Below are positions 5,422 to 6,314 of a stretch of DNA of 6,314 nt, piece after piece. The notes under the pieces were generated by a model. It was not told the origin of the DNA and made no database searches. It was given only the letters and a program-made list of their open reading frames with translations. Both the position numbers and the translations under genes were made by a program. The DNA is from Frankiales bacterium (GTDB taxonomy: Bacteria > Actinomycetota > Actinomycetes > Mycobacteriales > SCTD01), in the NCBI GenBank assembly GCA_025966295.1, contig JAOPVD010000051.1, forward strand, positions 1 through 6,314, given 5' to 3'. Each line of letters starts with the position of its first letter. Positions within the stretch are counted from its first letter, which is position 1.

Positions 5422-6314
5422 GTGCAGCGGACGGGTGCGGCGGTGAAGGCGGAGCGCGACGCGCTGCTGGCGCGGACCGACCTGACGGGTGCGCCGCTGC
5501 GGGCCGCCCTCACCGCCCTGTACGACGGCTGGCTGGCCGAGCTGCTCGGGGATCCCGGTCCGGGGGTGGCCCTGGTGGCGGTCGGGGCGCTGGGGCGTCA
5601 GGACCCGACCCCGGGCAGCGACCTGGACCTGGTGCTGGTCCACGACGGCAGTCGCGACATCGGGCCGGTGGCCGAGGCGCTCTGGTACCCGATCTGGGAC
5701 GCCGGCGTCGGACTGGACCACTCGGTGCGCACCGTGAGCGAGGCGGCGACGGTGGCCCGCGAGGACCTGAAGGCCGCTCTCGGTCTGCTGGACGCTCGCT
5801 TCGTGGCCGGCGACGCCGCGCTCGCCGGGCAGCTGGTCTCCGCGACCCGGGCCGGCTGGCGGGCCGGGGCGGCCAAGCGGCTGCCGGAGCTGCGGGCGCT
5901 CGTGGAGGAGCGGCCCCGCCAGTTCGGCGAGGTGGCCTACCTGCTGGAGCCCGATCTGAAGGAGGCCCGCGGCGGCCTGCGGGACGTGCACGCGCTGCAG
6001 GCGATCGCCGTCGCGCAGGTGGCCGACCCGCCGGGGCAGCCGGTCCGGGCCGGCTACGAGGTGCTGCTCGACGTCCGCGCCGAGCTGCACCGGCGCACCG
6101 GCGGCACCGGCCGCCGGGTCGTGGACAGGCTGCTCATGCAGGAGCAGGACGGCATCGCCGACGCCCTCGGCTTCCCCGACGCCGACGCCCTCATGGCAGC
6201 CGTCGCGGGGGCCGCCCGGACCATCGCGTTCGCCAGCGACACCACCTGGCGCCGGGTCAGCGCCGCCGCCCCGCGGCGCCGGATGCTGGGCCTGCGGAGC
6301 GCCCCCGACCCGGT
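5422..6314 (+). CDS. glnD: GlnD, PII nucleotidyltransferase, N-terminal part (3' truncated by window)
   Basis: The frame is open from 5422 to the window end (297 complete codons). GlnD modifies and demodifies PII at Tyr51 in response to glutamine; in Streptomyces and Corynebacterium it adenylylates rather than uridylylates. Seen directly: the nucleotidyltransferase motif GALGRQDPTPGSDLDL (55-70), with the GS pair at 65-66 and the metal-binding Asp67 and Asp69. The GlnD-specific EPDLKEARGGLRDVHAL (176-192) matches the E. coli PDxKxxxGGLRDxH segment. The HD domain and the two ACT domains expected at the C terminus lie outside the window. The N terminus before the catalytic motif is shorter than in E. 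coli. The start is uncertain: GTG 5422 follows the PII stop by 1 bp and suits coupling, while GTG 5443 is an in-frame alternative; neither has a good ribosome binding site. Confidence 0.93.
   Translation, partial: MQRTGAAVKAERDALLARTDLTGAPLRAALTALYDGWLAELLGDPGPGVALVAVGALGRQDPTPGSDLDLVLVHDGSRDIGPVAEALWYPIWDAGVGLDHSVRTVSEAATVAREDLKAALGLLDARFVAGDAALAGQLVSATRAGWRAGAAKRLPELRALVEERPRQFGEVAYLLEPDLKEARGGLRDVHALQAIAVAQVADPPGQPVRAGYEVLLDVRAELHRRTGGTGRRVVDRLLMQEQDGIADALGFPDADALMAAVAGAARTIAFASDTTWRRVSAAAPRRRMLGLRSAPDP

Noticed and set aside
4201..5513. Set of minus-strand frames with similar products opposite the PII genes
   Set aside because: Their mutual likeness is just the antisense view of the tandem PII repeats.
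1..6314. CRISPR array, tRNA/rRNA gene, insertion sequence or prophage remnants
   Set aside because: No short regular repeat-spacer pattern, no tRNA-like fold or conserved rRNA string, and no transposase or terminal inverted repeats were seen; the only tandem repetition is the PII genes and the 31-bp GlnR-type repeat.

Overview
This is a very GC-rich window (third codon positions almost all G or C, frequent GTG starts) with the gene order of a high-GC actinobacterium. In many actinomycetes, Mycobacterium tuberculosis among them, the block smc - ftsY - amt - glnB - glnD (then ffh) is conserved, and the same backbone is seen here. Protein wording and base composition would suit a Geodermatophilaceae-like or related lineage, but I cannot fix the genus from this sequence alone.

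Layout. 1-398: C-terminal end of Smc, the chromosome condensation ATPase. 441-1649: ftsY, the SRP receptor GTPase. 1707-2183 (+) and 2163-2753 (-): a MarR-family regulator and a small class I SAM-dependent methyltransferase. They are convergent, overlap tail to tail by 21 bp, and sit between ftsY and amt. 2754-2887: a divergent intergenic region holding a well-formed four-element GlnR-type box and a second, half-conserved box exactly 31 bp upstream. 2888-4282: amt, the ammonium transporter. 4279-4617, 4655-4993 and 5082-5420: three tandem PII signalling protein genes, each encoding 112 residues. 5422-6314: the 5' part of glnD, the PII nucleotidyltransferase, which runs off the window. No gene-free stretch exceeds 300 bp.

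How the genes work together. From GlnD rightward function this is a nitrogen-sensing module. Amt brings in ammonium. A PII protein (GlnK) docks on Amt and closes it when nitrogen is plentiful. GlnD modifies Tyr51 of the PII T-loop when nitrogen is short; in studied actinobacteria the modification is adenylylation. GlnR probably switches on amt under nitrogen limitation through the boxes upstream. The first PII gene overlaps amt by 4 bp and the third abuts glnD by 1 bp. A perfect 16-bp hairpin between PII copies 2 and 3 may split the cluster into amt-PII1-PII2 and PII3-glnD.

Most notable points: (1) three PII genes where actinobacterial relatives such as M. tuberculosis have one; (2) the Amt-coupled copy differs at T-loop residue 54, a position known to separate GlnB from GlnK behaviour in enterobacteria; (3) the T-loop coding segment is nearly identical in DNA among copies while flanks differ at synonymous sites, as in gene conversion; (4) the GlnR operator pair; (5) the hairpin dividing the PII array. 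Nothing here looks like a wholly new type of system. The expanded PII set is the unusual element.
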